Of a stretch of DNA of 64,000 bases, positions 53,516 to 62,251 are shown piece after piece. A program made the position numbers and the translations under genes. The notes beneath the pieces were generated by a model. The model saw only the letters and a list, made by a program, of their open reading frames with translations, ran no database searches and was not told where the DNA came from. Numbering within the stretch: the stretch's first letter is position 1; the number at the start of each line of letters is the position of its first letter. The stretch is from Deltaproteobacteria bacterium (GTDB lineage Bacteria > Myxococcota > Myxococcia > Myxococcales > Anaeromyxobacteraceae): NCBI GenBank assembly GCA_016214955.1, contig JACRMN010000023.1:62001-126000 (forward strand). Reading direction: 5' to 3'.

Positions 53516-53652
53516 GCGCCGGGAATGCTACCCCGCGGCCGCGGCAAACGGGAGCGGGGCGGCGGAACGGCTTGCGCCCCCGCCCTCCGCCGCGGTAAGC
53601 GGGGGCGCATGGCACGCACCTGTGGAGCAGTCGCCGCCGTCGGGGTGGCACG

Positions 53653-54321
53653 GTGATCCGGATCGCCGTGCTCGCCAGCGGTGGGGGCACCAACCTCCAG
53701 GCGTTGCTGGATGCCTGCGCCGCCGGCCGCATCGACGGCCGCGTCGAGGTGGTGCTCTCCAACGTGCCCGGCGCCATGGCGCTGGAGCGCGCCCGCAAGG
53801 CGGGGGCGGCCAGCGAGGTGCTGCCGTCGAGGGGGGTCTCCGACCGCGCCGCCTACGACCGCTCGCTGGTGGAGCGGCTCCTGCCCCACCGGCCGGACCT
53901 GGTCTGCCTGGCGGGCTGGATGCGGCTCCTCACCCCTGCCTTCCTCTCGGCCTTCGGCCCGGCGCCCGCGACCCGCGGTTGCCCGCGGGTGATGAACATC
54001 CACCCCGCCCTGCTCCCCGCCTTCCCCGGGCTGCACGTGCAGCGGGCGGCCCTGGACTACGGCGCCCGCTTCTCCGGCTGCACGGTGCACTTCGTGGACG
54101 AGGGCACCGACACCGGGCCCATCATCGCCCAGGCGGTGGTGCCGGTCCTGGCCGGCGACGACGAGGCGGCGCTGGCGGCCCGCATCCTCCAGCAGGAGCA
54201 CCGCCTCTACCCGCAGGCGGTCCAGTGGTTCGCGCAGGGGCGCCTCTCGCTCGAGGGGCGCATCGTCGTCGTCGAGGGAGCCCGCGGGGTCCCGGCGCCG
54301 CAGCTCCACCCCTGGGACTGA
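53653..54321 (+). CDS. purN: Phosphoribosylglycinamide formyltransferase
   Basis: 222 aa. It formylates GAR using 10-formyl-THF in purine synthesis. Motifs: VLASGGGTNLQALLDA at the N-terminus and the catalytic MNIHPALLPAFPG, plus HFVDEGTDTGPII with the catalytic Asp. Start GTG at 53653. Divergent from the cyclase gene and 9 nt upstream of the FAD oxidoreductase gene. Confidence 0.95.
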   Translation: MIRIAVLASGGGTNLQALLDACAAGRIDGRVEVVLSNVPGAMALERARKAGAASEVLPSRGVSDRAAYDRSLVERLLPHRPDLVCLAGWMRLLTPAFLSAFGPAPATRGCPRVMNIHPALLPAFPGLHVQRAALDYGARFSGCTVHFVDEGTDTGPIIAQAVVPVLAGDDEAALAARILQQEHRLYPQAVQWFAQGRLSLEGRIVVVEGARGVPAPQLHPWD

Positions 54322-54330
54322 GGCCGCGCC

Positions 54331-55857
54331 GTGGCCCTGACCTTTCACCCCCCCTCCACCCAGCGCGTCTTCGACGCCTGCGTCATAGGCTCGCAGCTCG
54401 GCGGGGTGGTGGCCGGCGCCCTCCTCGCCAAGCGCGGCTACCGGGTGCTGCACGTCGACCACGACGGCCTGGGGCCCACCTACGAGGACCAGGGCTGGCT
54501 CCTCCCCCACGGCCCGCTGCTCATGCCCTCGCCGCGGCTGCTGCCGGCCGCCGAGATCGCGCTCCAGGAGCTGGGGCTGCTCACCGACGTGCAGCGCGCG
54601 CTGGAGCCCTCCGCGCCCGACCTGCAGCTCATCCTGCCCCGGGCGCGCCTCGAGCTGGCCCGCGACCCGGTGCAGCGGGCCGCCGAGCTGGCGCGCGAGT
54701 GGCCCGCCGACGCCGCCCGCATCGAGGCGGCGCTGGCCGACCTGCACCGGCGCTTCGAGGCCATCTCTCCCTTCCTGCGGGCCCTGCCGCCGCTGCCGGC
54801 CTCCGGCCTGCTGGAGCGCTGGCGCCTCTCGCGGGCCCGCCGCACCTCCGGCGCGCCGGGCCAGGCGCCCCCACCTCTCGAGGAGGCCCCGCTGCGGGAG
54901 CTGGCCGATCACCCGCTGGGCCGGGCGCTGCAGGTGGTGGCCCGCTTCCTCGGCTACCTCGACGGCGAGCTGCCGCCGCTCTCGGCGGTGCGCCTCCTGG
55001 GGGCGGTCCTCAGGGGCGGCCACCGGCTGCCAGGCGGCGTCGAGGGGCTGCGGGAGACCGTGCGCCGCAAGATCGCCGAGTCGCGCGGGGAGCTGCTGGG
55101 CAGCGAGACGGCTCCGGCCATCGCCTCCGGCCTCGAGCTGGACGGGCACCGCATCGCCTCGGTGCGGGTGGCCGGCTCGCACGATGCCTTCACCGCCCGG
55201 GTCTTCCTGGCCGCCACCGACGCCATGGCGGTGCGCCGCCTGCTGCCCGAGGCGGAGCGCACCGGTCGCCGCGCCCGGCCACTGCAGGAGATGCGGGTCC
55301 ACCGGCAGGTGGCGACGCTCAACTGGGTGCTGCTGCCGGGCGGCCTGCCGCCGGGGCTGGGGGAGACCGCCATCTGCCTGCCCAGCGAGGGCGGCGAGTC
55401 GGAGGCGGTGCTGCTCCAGACGCAGCCGGCGCGGCGCAGCCCGGGCAAGGGGGAGAAGCGCGACGGCACCGTGGTGCTGACCGCCGCCACCTTCCTGCCG
55501 GCCGCGGCCCGCGATCAGGGGGAGTCGGGGCTGGCGGCCTGGGCCGCTTCGATCCGCGCCTCGGTGTCGGAGTTGCTCCCCTTCTTCGAGGGCCACGTGC
55601 TCCTGGAGTCGATGCCCCTCCTGGCGGCGCCGCGGGAGCGCCGCGGGTCGCGGCTCATGCCCCACCCGCTCTACGAGGTGGGGCTTCCGCGGACGCTGGG
55701 CGTCACCGGCCTCCCCACCCGCTCCCCCTGGAAGAACCTGATCTTCGCGGGGCGGGAGGTGGTGCCGGGGCTCGGGGTGGAGGGGGAGTTCCACGCCGGG
55801 CTGCAGGCGGCGGCCGCCGCCGAACGGCTGCTGGGGAAGAAGGATCGGCCGCGCTGA
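54331..55857 (+). CDS. FAD-dependent oxidoreductase, phytoene-desaturase-like
   Basis: 508 aa. The Rossmann FAD site at the N-terminus reads ACVIGSQLGGVVAGALLAKRGYRVLHVD, a variant of GxGxxG with Ser in place of the second Gly. The C-terminal flavin motif is NLIFAGREVVPGLGVEGEFHAGLQAA. The layout resembles carotenoid isomerase/desaturase-type NAD(P)/FAD proteins, but the substrate is unknown. No carotenoid genes are near. GTG start at 54331, 9 nt after purN. Confidence 0.75.
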   Translation: MALTFHPPSTQRVFDACVIGSQLGGVVAGALLAKRGYRVLHVDHDGLGPTYEDQGWLLPHGPLLMPSPRLLPAAEIALQELGLLTDVQRALEPSAPDLQLILPRARLELARDPVQRAAELAREWPADAARIEAALADLHRRFEAISPFLRALPPLPASGLLERWRLSRARRTSGAPGQAPPPLEEAPLRELADHPLGRALQVVARFLGYLDGELPPLSAVRLLGAVLRGGHRLPGGVEGLRETVRRKIAESRGELLGSETAPAIASGLELDGHRIASVRVAGSHDAFTARVFLAATDAMAVRRLLPEAERTGRRARPLQEMRVHRQVATLNWVLLPGGLPPGLGETAICLPSEGGESEAVLLQTQPARRSPGKGEKRDGTVVLTAATFLPAAARDQGESGLAAWAASIRASVSELLPFFEGHVLLESMPLLAAPRERRGSRLMPHPLYEVGLPRTLGVTGLPTRSPWKNLIFAGREVVPGLGVEGEFHAGLQAAAAAERLLGKKDRPR

Positions 55858-55858
55858 C

Positions 55859-55882
55859 GGGGCCCGCGGCAGCCCGGGCCCC
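55859..55882 (+). terminator. Terminator after the oxidoreductase gene
   Basis: GGGGCCCG (55859-55866) and CGGGCCCC (55875-55882) form a perfect 8-bp stem directly after the stop codon, just ahead of the rpmB promoter. Confidence 0.65.
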
Positions 55883-55889
55883 TCCCCGC

Positions 55890-55917
55890 TTGCTTTCTCC
55901 GGCGTTCTGCGTATATT
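55890..55917 (+). promoter_or_regulatory. rpmB promoter
   Basis: TTGCTT (55890-55895), 16-nt spacer, TATATT (55912-55917), the most AT-rich -10 in the window. Transcription should start near 55924, leaving a 20-nt leader with CGGAG before the rpmB ATG. Confidence 0.65.
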
Positions 55918-55944
55918 CCCGCGTCCTTTCGGAGTCCTAGACCT

Positions 55945-56166
55945 ATGGCACGCCGCTGCGACATCTGTGGGAAGGGGCCGCTCGTCGGCAACAACGTCTC
56001 CCACGCGAACAACAAGACCAAGACTCGCTCGCTCCCCAACCTGCGCTCCATCCGCGCGGTCGTGGACGGGTCGGTCGGCCACATCCGCGTCTGCACCCGC
56101 TGCCTCAAGGCCGGCAAGGTCCTCAAGGCCGCGCACGGCGGCAAGCGCCAGGCCGCCCAGGCCTAG
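55945..56166 (+). CDS. rpmB: 50S ribosomal protein L28
   Basis: 73 aa. The N-terminus [23 protein letters not shown] is the L28 signature. It is the zinc-binding (C+) form, with C5/C8 and a second pair in VCTRCLKAG. It binds 23S rRNA in the large subunit. It stands alone here; L33 or other ribosomal genes are not adjacent. Confidence 0.96.
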   Translation: MARRCDICGKGPLVGNNVSHANNKTKTRSLPNLRSIRAVVDGSVGHIRVCTRCLKAGKVLKAAHGGKRQAAQA

Positions 56167-56220
56167 CGGGCGGGTGCTCGGGCCCGGGGCCGAGGGCCAG
56201 CCGGGCGAGAGGACCTGCAC

Positions 56221-57555
56221 GTGAGCCCCACGCCAGATGCGGGGAGCGGCGCGCCACCTGGCGCGTCGCTCGTGCACCTGCGGCAGGCGCTGGCTGCCGC
56301 CCGCGGCCGCCGCCGGCTCGACCTCGTCTACGAGGCGCCCGACCCGGCGGCCCTGGTGCGCTCGCTGCCGGCCGAGGAGCTGTACTTCACCATCCGCGAC
56401 ATCGGCCTGGCCGACGCCGCCGAGCTGGTGCGCTTCGCGACGCCCGGCCAGTTCCGCGCCCTCATCGACCTCGACGCCTGGCGGAAGGACCAGCTCGACG
56501 TCTCCCGGACCCTGCCCTGGCTGCGCGCCGCCCGGGCCGGCGCCCGCGGCGACGACCGGCTCGAGGCCGCCTGGCGGCGGAAGCTCACCGCCCTCGACAT
56601 GGAGGTGGTGGAGCTGGTGCTGCGCGACTCGCTGCGCATCCACGACCTCGCCGAGGATCCCGACCCCGAGATCGAGGGCGATCGGTTCCTGCGCACCACC
56701 GAGGGGAAGTTCATCGTCGAGTTCACGGTGGACGGCGCCGAGTACCTGGCCGTGCGCGGGCTGCTCGAGGACCTCTACGCCGAGGAGCCCCTGCGCGCCG
56801 CCCGCATGCTCACGGCGCTGCGGTGGGAGCTGCCCAGCGAGCTGCACGAGACGGCGCTGCGCTGGCGCACCGGTCGGCTGCGGGATCTGGGCTTCCCCGC
56901 CCTGGAGGAGGCCCTGTCCTGGTTCGCCCGCCCGGCCCGCGGCCCGGCGCCGTCCATGGCCGGCGGCCCGCCGCGCCCCTCCGGCTCCTCGCTGGCGCTG
57001 CGGCCGGCAGGCTCGCTGTTGGGGACGGCGGCCGAGGGGGTCTCGGAGGAGCGGCGGCAGGTGCTGGAGGTGGAGCTGGTGGCCGCGGCCAACGCCACGC
57101 TGGTGGCCGACGGCGTCGATCCCTCCGACCTCGAGGCCGTCCGGGGCGCCGTGGAGGCCTCCCGCGCCCTGGTCGAGCTGGGCCTCGCGGCCCGCGCCGG
57201 GGGCGACCCCGCCGGCGCGGTGGCCGCGCTGGAGGCCGCCCCGCTGAAGGTGCTCTTCCAGGAGGGCTTCGGCCGGTTGCTGCAGCTCAGGTGGCGGGCC
57301 GAGAAGGTGCGGGCCGCCCTGGCCGAGCGCAGCCTGGGCTCCCCCCTCGACGAGGCCTTGCAGGCCCTGGTCCGCAGGCGGCCCCGCTACTTCCCCGGCC
57401 TCGAGGCCGACCGCGCCGACTGGGACACCCCGGTGGCCGCCGCCTTCGAGTCGCGCCCGTTCCTCTCGGAGGCCGACGTGGCGCGCGCCGAGGCGGCGCT
57501 TGCCGAGGCCGAGTCCCGGGCCGCGAACCCCGGGCCAGGGCCAGCCCCAGCGTAG
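56221..57555 (+). CDS. DUF6178-type protein
   Basis: 444 aa, cytoplasmic, mostly helical, with a Pro/Ser hinge near 240-260. The N-terminal LPAEELYFTIRDIGLADAAELVRFATPGQFRALIDLDAW is typical of the DUF6178 proteins found in deltaproteobacteria and myxobacteria; no function is known. Start GTG at 56221. Its 3' end abuts the structured element at 57561; the stop TAG is at 57553-57555. Confidence 0.72.
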   Translation: MSPTPDAGSGAPPGASLVHLRQALAAARGRRRLDLVYEAPDPAALVRSLPAEELYFTIRDIGLADAAELVRFATPGQFRALIDLDAWRKDQLDVSRTLPWLRAARAGARGDDRLEAAWRRKLTALDMEVVELVLRDSLRIHDLAEDPDPEIEGDRFLRTTEGKFIVEFTVDGAEYLAVRGLLEDLYAEEPLRAARMLTALRWELPSELHETALRWRTGRLRDLGFPALEEALSWFARPARGPAPSMAGGPPRPSGSSLALRPAGSLLGTAAEGVSEERRQVLEVELVAAANATLVADGVDPSDLEAVRGAVEASRALVELGLAARAGGDPAGAVAALEAAPLKVLFQEGFGRLLQLRWRAEKVRAALAERSLGSPLDEALQALVRRRPRYFPGLEADRADWDTPVAAAFESRPFLSEADVARAEAALAEAESRAANPGPGPAPA

Positions 57556-57560
57556 ATCGG

Positions 57561-57959
57561 CTAGGAGCCTGTCCCCGTAACGCCTCGCCCGGCAGGGTCG
57601 AGCAAGGTGGCTCGCCCTGGCGCGCGGCGAGGCGAGGCGTGCTGACGAGTCGGTGGGCGGGGCCAGCGTCCGCTGCGCGGCCCACCCGACCGAGCGGAGG
57701 CGGGGCCTCACGCCGAAGCGCCAGCGGTCCGACCTCGATCTGCGTTGCCCCATCGGACCGCGGACCGGCGACGTTTGTGCCCTGCCCAGAAGCAGGACCG
57801 TCACCGGAGGGCGGAGCCGATGCCCTGCCTGCGCCACAGACGGTCCTCGAGCGTGGAGCCGCGTTGCCTCTTCGGCACCGACGCGGGCGTCGGCCGCCAG
57901 CGAGGCGTGAGGCCCCGCCGCAGCGCTGTCCCGGACCCCGTACTCGGACGCGCTCCTAG
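57561..57959. other. 400-bp multi-hairpin element with terminal inverted repeats
   Basis: Terminal arms CTAGGAGC (57561-57568) and GCTCCTAG (57952-57959); extended arms match at 12 of 14 positions. Inside, left to right: ACGCCTCGCC/GGCGAGGCGT (57580-57589/57631-57640) enclosing CAGGGTCGAGC/GCTCGCCCTG (57593-57603/57610-57619); GTCGGTGGGC/GCCCACCCGAC (57649-57658/57680-57690); then a 15-bp perfect stem 57700-57714/57904-57918. That stem encloses CGGTCCGA/TCGGACCG (57725-57732/57753-57760), GGACCGTC/GACGGTCC (57795-57802/57839-57846) and CCGACG/CGTCGG (57878-57893). All stems nest without crossing. No protein-coding signal. Either a structured RNA or a non-autonomous mobile element. Confidence 0.75.
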
Positions 57960-59518
57960 GCGCGCGCCAGCGCCTGCCGCGGTGCCGCGCTCGCGCGCGC
58001 CAGCGCCGGAGCAGGGCTGCCCTCGAGCTGGAAGCTCCCGGCCATCGTCCCGAGCTCCTGGGCCTCGACGGCCAGGTCGTCGGCAGCGGCCGCCGAGCGG
58101 CTGGCGTGGGCGGCGCTCGCCTGGACCACCGCGTCCACCTGCGTCACGGCGGCGTGCACCTTGTCCACGTCGGAGAGCTGGGCCCGTGCGGAGGTGGCGA
58201 TCTGCGAGACGATGTCGCTCACCTCGCCGACCGCCGAGAGGATCTCGGAGAGCTTCGCGGCCACGGCGCGCGAGGTGGCCTCGCCGTCGCCCGTCTGCTT
58301 CACCGACTCGCGGATCAGGCTCTCGGTCTTCTGGGCCGCCTGCTTGGAGCGCAGGGCCAGGTTGCGCACCTCGTCGGCAACCACCGCGAAGCCGCGGCCG
58401 GCCTCCCCGGCGCGGGCCGCCTCGACGGCGGCGTTCAGCGCCAGGAGATTGGTCTGGAAGGCGATGTCGTTGATGTCGCGGATGATCTGCGAGGTGCCCT
58501 CGGCCGAGGCGCGGATCTTCGCCATGGCGCTGCCCATGGCGTCGACGGCCTCGGTTCCGGCGCTGGCCGAGTCGCGGGCCTTGCGGGCCAGGCCGTCGGC
58601 GGCGGTGGCGCTCTCCACCGCCTTGCGGGTGGTGTCGGCCATGGCGTCGAGGTACCCGGTGGCCTGCTCCACCGTGACCGCCTGCTTTTCTGCGCCGTCG
58701 GCCACCTGCTGGCTGGCGGATGCGATCTCGGCGGCCGCCCCGGAGACCTTGGCGGCGGCGGCGGCCACCTGGCCGATGGCCTGGTGGAGCGCCCCCGCGG
58801 CGGCGTTGAGCGCCTGCTGGGTGCGGGCGTGGTCGCCGACGTGGCGCCCCTCCATGCGGGCCCGCAGGTCGCGGGCGGCGATGGCCTCGAGCACCCGGAC
58901 CGCGTCGCGGACGGGGTTGGTGAGGTCGTCGAGGAGCTTGTTCACGTTCTCCAGCATCTTGCCGTTGTAGCCGCTGTACCGGGAGGTGTCGGCGCGGTTG
59001 GAGAGGTTGCCCTTGGCGGCTGCCTCGAAGACGGAGGCCAGGTCGGCGTTGCGCATCCGGATCATGGCGGTGAAGGCGTTCATCTGCTTCACCGCCTCCT
59101 GGAAGTCGCCCTGGTACCGCTCGGGAATGGGCTCGGGCACCACGCCGCTGGCGAAGGTCACCGTCCAGTCGATGGCCACGCGGATGAGCTGGCCGAAGGC
59201 GTCGGCGGCCTCGTTGGTGGCGGCCAGCAGGCCGCGGAACTCCGGCGGCGCGGCACCGGTGTCCACCCGCACCTCGAGGGCGCCCTGGGCGATGCCCTCG
59301 GCGACCCGGCGCGTCTCCCGCTCCACCGCGCGGATGGCGAGCCCGACGTCGCGGGAGAGGAGCAGGCCGAGGACGGCGAGGCCGATGGACCCGGCCACGA
59401 GGAGCGCCACCTGCACGCCGGCGGGGACGCCGAGCAGCGGGCCCGAGGCCGCGCCGATCCCGAAGAGCACGGCGGCAGCGATGACGGTGGTCAGCTTGAG
59501 GCGAATGGAAACGTTCAT
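57956..59518 (-). CDS. Methyl-accepting chemotaxis protein
   Basis: 520 aa. Two close membrane spans (about 8-28 and 33-53) with almost no periplasmic loop, a HAMP-like segment (about 55-110), a helical region with a second HAMP-like unit (about 200-260), then the signalling domain with the conserved hairpin tip ([35 protein letters not shown] in part). It would sense a membrane or cytoplasmic signal and drive CheA. The TAG stop (57956-57958) lies inside the terminal repeat of the adjacent element. GGGAGG precedes the ATG. Confidence 0.88.
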   Translation of the reverse strand: MNVSIRLKLTTVIAAAVLFGIGAASGPLLGVPAGVQVALLVAGSIGLAVLGLLLSRDVGLAIRAVERETRRVAEGIAQGALEVRVDTGAAPPEFRGLLAATNEAADAFGQLIRVAIDWTVTFASGVVPEPIPERYQGDFQEAVKQMNAFTAMIRMRNADLASVFEAAAKGNLSNRADTSRYSGYNGKMLENVNKLLDDLTNPVRDAVRVLEAIAARDLRARMEGRHVGDHARTQQALNAAAGALHQAIGQVAAAAAKVSGAAAEIASASQQVADGAEKQAVTVEQATGYLDAMADTTRKAVESATAADGLARKARDSASAGTEAVDAMGSAMAKIRASAEGTSQIIRDINDIAFQTNLLALNAAVEAARAGEAGRGFAVVADEVRNLALRSKQAAQKTESLIRESVKQTGDGEATSRAVAAKLSEILSAVGEVSDIVSQIATSARAQLSDVDKVHAAVTQVDAVVQASAAHASRSAAAADDLAVEAQELGTMAGSFQLEGSPAPALARASAAPRQALARA

Positions 59519-59705
59519 GCCTGTCCTCCCGGACCCGTATGGCGGGTCGGATAGTTCAAGCCACGTGCCCTGGCGCGCACCCGGCCGGGCGAGGGGCAAG
59601 TGATGGATTCGCGGGTCTGTAGGCGTTCACTTGGCGCGCGGCCTGCCCCGAAGGGCGGGAGTGCGGAACGACCCGAGTCGCGGGCGTGCCGGTGCGCCCA
59701 GGCCT

Positions 59706-60149
59706 TCAGCGGCGTCCGGCTCGCCGCGTCACCCGGCGCCGCGCCTTCGGCTCCGGAAGCTCCTCGATGGTCTCCTTCTTCAGGTAGGCGAGCCCCTGGA
59801 AGGCGGCCACCAGGTCGCCGGAGGTGTCGGTGACCCGGACCTCGCAGGTGGAGATGCGGTGCGACCGGGCCACCTCGCTGGCCTCGGCGGTGAGGAGGCC
59901 GGTGCCCGCCTTGAGGAAGGAGATGCTCACCTGGAGCGCCACCGCCACCCTCCCGCGCGAGTTGGCGGCGGCGGCGAAGGCCAGGTCGGCGAGGGTGAAG
60001 ACCGCGCCGCCCATGGCCACGTCGAGCCCGTTGCGGTGCTGGTCCCCGATGCGCATCCGCGCCCGTGCGTAGCCGGGCCGGGTCTCCACCAGCCGTGCTC
60101 CCGTCAGCCGGGCGAAGCGGTCCCTGCGGAAGTAGCTCTCGAAGTCCAT
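59706..60149 (-). CDS. Hotdog-fold thioesterase, PaaI-type
   Basis: 147 aa. The N-terminal RDRFARLTGARLVETRPGYARARM and HRNGLDVAMGGAVFTLADLAFAAAANS carry the PaaI-type hotdog pattern, where HxNGxxxxGGAxFxLAD forms the active site. It hydrolyses acyl- or aryl-acyl-CoA; the exact substrate is unknown. GGGAGGGACC precedes the ATG. It is divergent from the POT transporter gene, with 41 nt between their start codons. Confidence 0.87.
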   Translation of the reverse strand: MDFESYFRRDRFARLTGARLVETRPGYARARMRIGDQHRNGLDVAMGGAVFTLADLAFAAAANSRGRVAVALQVSISFLKAGTGLLTAEASEVARSHRISTCEVRVTDTSGDLVAAFQGLAYLKKETIEELPEPKARRRVTRRAGRR

Positions 60150-60190
60150 GGTCCCTCCCGGCGGGTGAGCGCCGAGGATAGGATGCCGCC

Positions 60191-61735
60191 GTGATCGAGG
60201 CCAACCGCACCGCCGTCCTCACCCCGGAGCACGCCGCAGCCATCGACGACCGGGCCCTCCTCGGCCACCCGCGCGGCCTGGGGCTGCTCTTCGCCGTCGA
60301 GATGTGGGAGCGCTTCTCCTACTACGGCATGCGGGCCATCCTGGTGCTGTACCTGGTGAACGCGCTGCGCTGGGACACGGCCCGTGCCGCCGGCCTCTAC
60401 GGCACCTACACCTCGCTCGTCTACCTGACGCCGCTCCTGGGCGGCTACCTGGCGGACCGGTGGCTGGGGACGCGCCACTCGCTCGTCCTCGGGGGCCTGG
60501 TGATAGCCGCCGGCCACTTCGCGCTGGCCGTGCCCGGGCCGGCCGCCTTCCACGCGGGGCTGGGGCTGGTGGTGATCGGCACCGGCCTCTTCAAGCCCAG
60601 CGCCTCCACCATGGTGGGCCAGCTCTACCGCCAGGGCGATCCGCGCCGCGACGCCGGCTACACCATCTTCTACCTGGGCATCAACGTGGGCGCCTTCCTC
60701 GGCCCCATCGTCTGCGGCGGCCTGGCCCAGAGCGAGCGCTTCGGCTGGCACTGGGGCTTCGGCGCCGCCGGCGTGGGGATGGTGCTGGGCGTTCTGGTGA
60801 ACCTGTGGGGCCGGCGCCGCTACCTGGCCGGCATCGGCCTGCCCAGCCCGCCCGCGCCGCGCGCGGCAGGCCAGGCCGCCGTCGGCCGCCGCACGCTCCT
60901 CGACGGCGCCGGCGGCGCCGTGGCCGGTGGGCTCCTCACCCTCCTGGCCTCCGGGACCGATCCGCTGGCCCTCGCCATGGGCGCCACCGTGGGCGCGGCG
61001 CTGGCGGTGGCGCTCCTGGGCACGCAGGGCGAGGAGCGCAGGCGGGTGGTGGCGCTCTTCGTGGTGGTCTTCTTCGTGGTGTTCTTCTGGGCCGCCTACG
61101 AGCAGTCGGGCAGCTCCATGAACCTCTTCGCCGACCGGAACACCGATCTGCGGGTGGGCGGCCTCGAGGTGCCCTCGAGCTGGCTGCAGTCGGTCAACGC
61201 CCTCGCCATCCTGGTGTTCGCCTCGCCCTTCGCGGCGCTGTGGACGGCGCTGGGCCGCCGGGGCAAGGAGCCCTCCACCGCGCTCAAGATGGTGCTGGGC
61301 CTCTTCCTGCTGGGCGTGGGCTTCCTGTTCATGGTCGAGGGCGGGCGCCGCGCCGACCAGGGCGCGCTGGTGAGCCCGCTCTGGCTGGTGGGGGCCTACC
61401 TCTTCCACACCTTCGGCGAGCTCTGCCTCTCGCCGGTGGGGCTCTCGTACGTCTCCAAGGTGGCGCCGCCCCGCTTCGGCGGCCTGCTCATGGGCGCATG
61501 GTTCCTGGCCAACGCCGCCGCCAACAAGCTGGCCGGCGCGCTGGCGGCCTACACGCCGACGCCGGGCGCCGGGAAGGTGGCTCCCGCGGCCGGCCTGGGC
61601 GGCCTGGTGCAGCGCGCCGCCGAGACCAACCTCGGCTTCTACGCCATCTTCGTGGTCTCGAGCCTGGTGGCCGCGGCGGCGATGCTGCTCTTCGTCCCGC
61701 TGCTCCAGCGGCTCACCGCCTCGGTGCGGGCCTAG
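60191..61735 (+). CDS. POT/PTR2-family proton-coupled peptide transporter
   Basis: 514 aa, about 14 membrane spans. Family motifs: FSYYGMRAILVLYLVNAL, LGGYLADRWLGTR, and the PTR2 signature FYLGINVGAFLGP. The ExxER-type proton motif is seen as EMWERFSYYGMR. It imports di- and tripeptides with protons, fitting a proteolytic lifestyle. GTG start with TAGGAT 6 nt upstream (60179-60184) and no ribosome site, hence probably leaderless. Confidence 0.92.
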   Translation: MIEANRTAVLTPEHAAAIDDRALLGHPRGLGLLFAVEMWERFSYYGMRAILVLYLVNALRWDTARAAGLYGTYTSLVYLTPLLGGYLADRWLGTRHSLVLGGLVIAAGHFALAVPGPAAFHAGLGLVVIGTGLFKPSASTMVGQLYRQGDPRRDAGYTIFYLGINVGAFLGPIVCGGLAQSERFGWHWGFGAAGVGMVLGVLVNLWGRRRYLAGIGLPSPPAPRAAGQAAVGRRTLLDGAGGAVAGGLLTLLASGTDPLALAMGATVGAALAVALLGTQGEERRRVVALFVVVFFVVFFWAAYEQSGSSMNLFADRNTDLRVGGLEVPSSWLQSVNALAILVFASPFAALWTALGRRGKEPSTALKMVLGLFLLGVGFLFMVEGGRRADQGALVSPLWLVGAYLFHTFGELCLSPVGLSYVSKVAPPRFGGLLMGAWFLANAAANKLAGALAAYTPTPGAGKVAPAAGLGGLVQRAAETNLGFYAIFVVSSLVAAAAMLLFVPLLQRLTASVRA

Positions 61736-61749
61736 GCTCCGGAAACGGC

Positions 61750-61782
61750 GCGGGCGGCCCGGGCGCTGCCCGGGCCACCCGC
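61750..61782. terminator. Bidirectional terminator
   Basis: GGCCCGGGC (61756-61764), loop GCT and GCCCGGGCC (61768-61776) make a perfect 9-bp stem, extended by GCGGG/CCCGC outside. It sits between the convergent ends of the transporter and the Lys-rich protein genes. Confidence 0.7.
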
Positions 61783-61799
61783 TCCCCCGCTTCGACGCG

Positions 61800-62147
61800 C
61801 TACTTGGCGGCCGGGGCGGCCGGCTTCTCGGCGGGCTTCTGCTCCGCCTTGGGAGCGGGCTTCTGCTCGGCCTGCGGCGCCGGCTTCTGCTCCGCCTTGG
61901 GGGCGGGCTTCTGCTCCGCCTTGGGGGCGGGCTTCTGCTCCGCCTTGGCCTCCGCCTTCTTCTCGACCTTCTTCTCCTCGGTTGCGGCCACCTTGCGGTG
62001 GGCCTTCTTCTGCTTGTGCGCCTTGGCGGTCACCGCCGGCTTCTGCGCCGGGGTGGCCGTGGTGGCGGCGTCGGTGGTGGCGAGCGCCGGGAGCGAAAGG
62101 CCCAGGGCGGCGACGCCGACGGCGATGCGGCGGAACATGCTCTTCAT
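61800..62147 (-). CDS. Exported Lys/Ala/Glu/Pro repeat protein
   Basis: 115 aa. Signal peptide (RRIAVGVAALGLSLPALA), then a basic segment (KAHKQKKAHRKVAA) and 4-5 tandem copies of the octapeptide KAEQKPAP. No fold is expected; such tails often bind cell wall or nucleic acid. Start ATG at 62147 is preceded by a perfect AAAGGAG. The repeats are encoded by near-identical 24-bp units (61840-61940), so copy number may vary between strains. Confidence 0.75.
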   Translation of the reverse strand: MKSMFRRIAVGVAALGLSLPALATTDAATTATPAQKPAVTAKAHKQKKAHRKVAATEEKKVEKKAEAKAEQKPAPKAEQKPAPKAEQKPAPQAEQKPAPKAEQKPAEKPAAPAAK

Positions 62148-62251
62148 GTGCTTCTCCTTTGGCTGATCCGGCGTCGCCGGCAGCCGTCCGTTCACGTCGG
62201 GAGGACGGGCCGGCGGCGCGGCTATTCAACCGGGGGAGATCCCGGAGGGGG

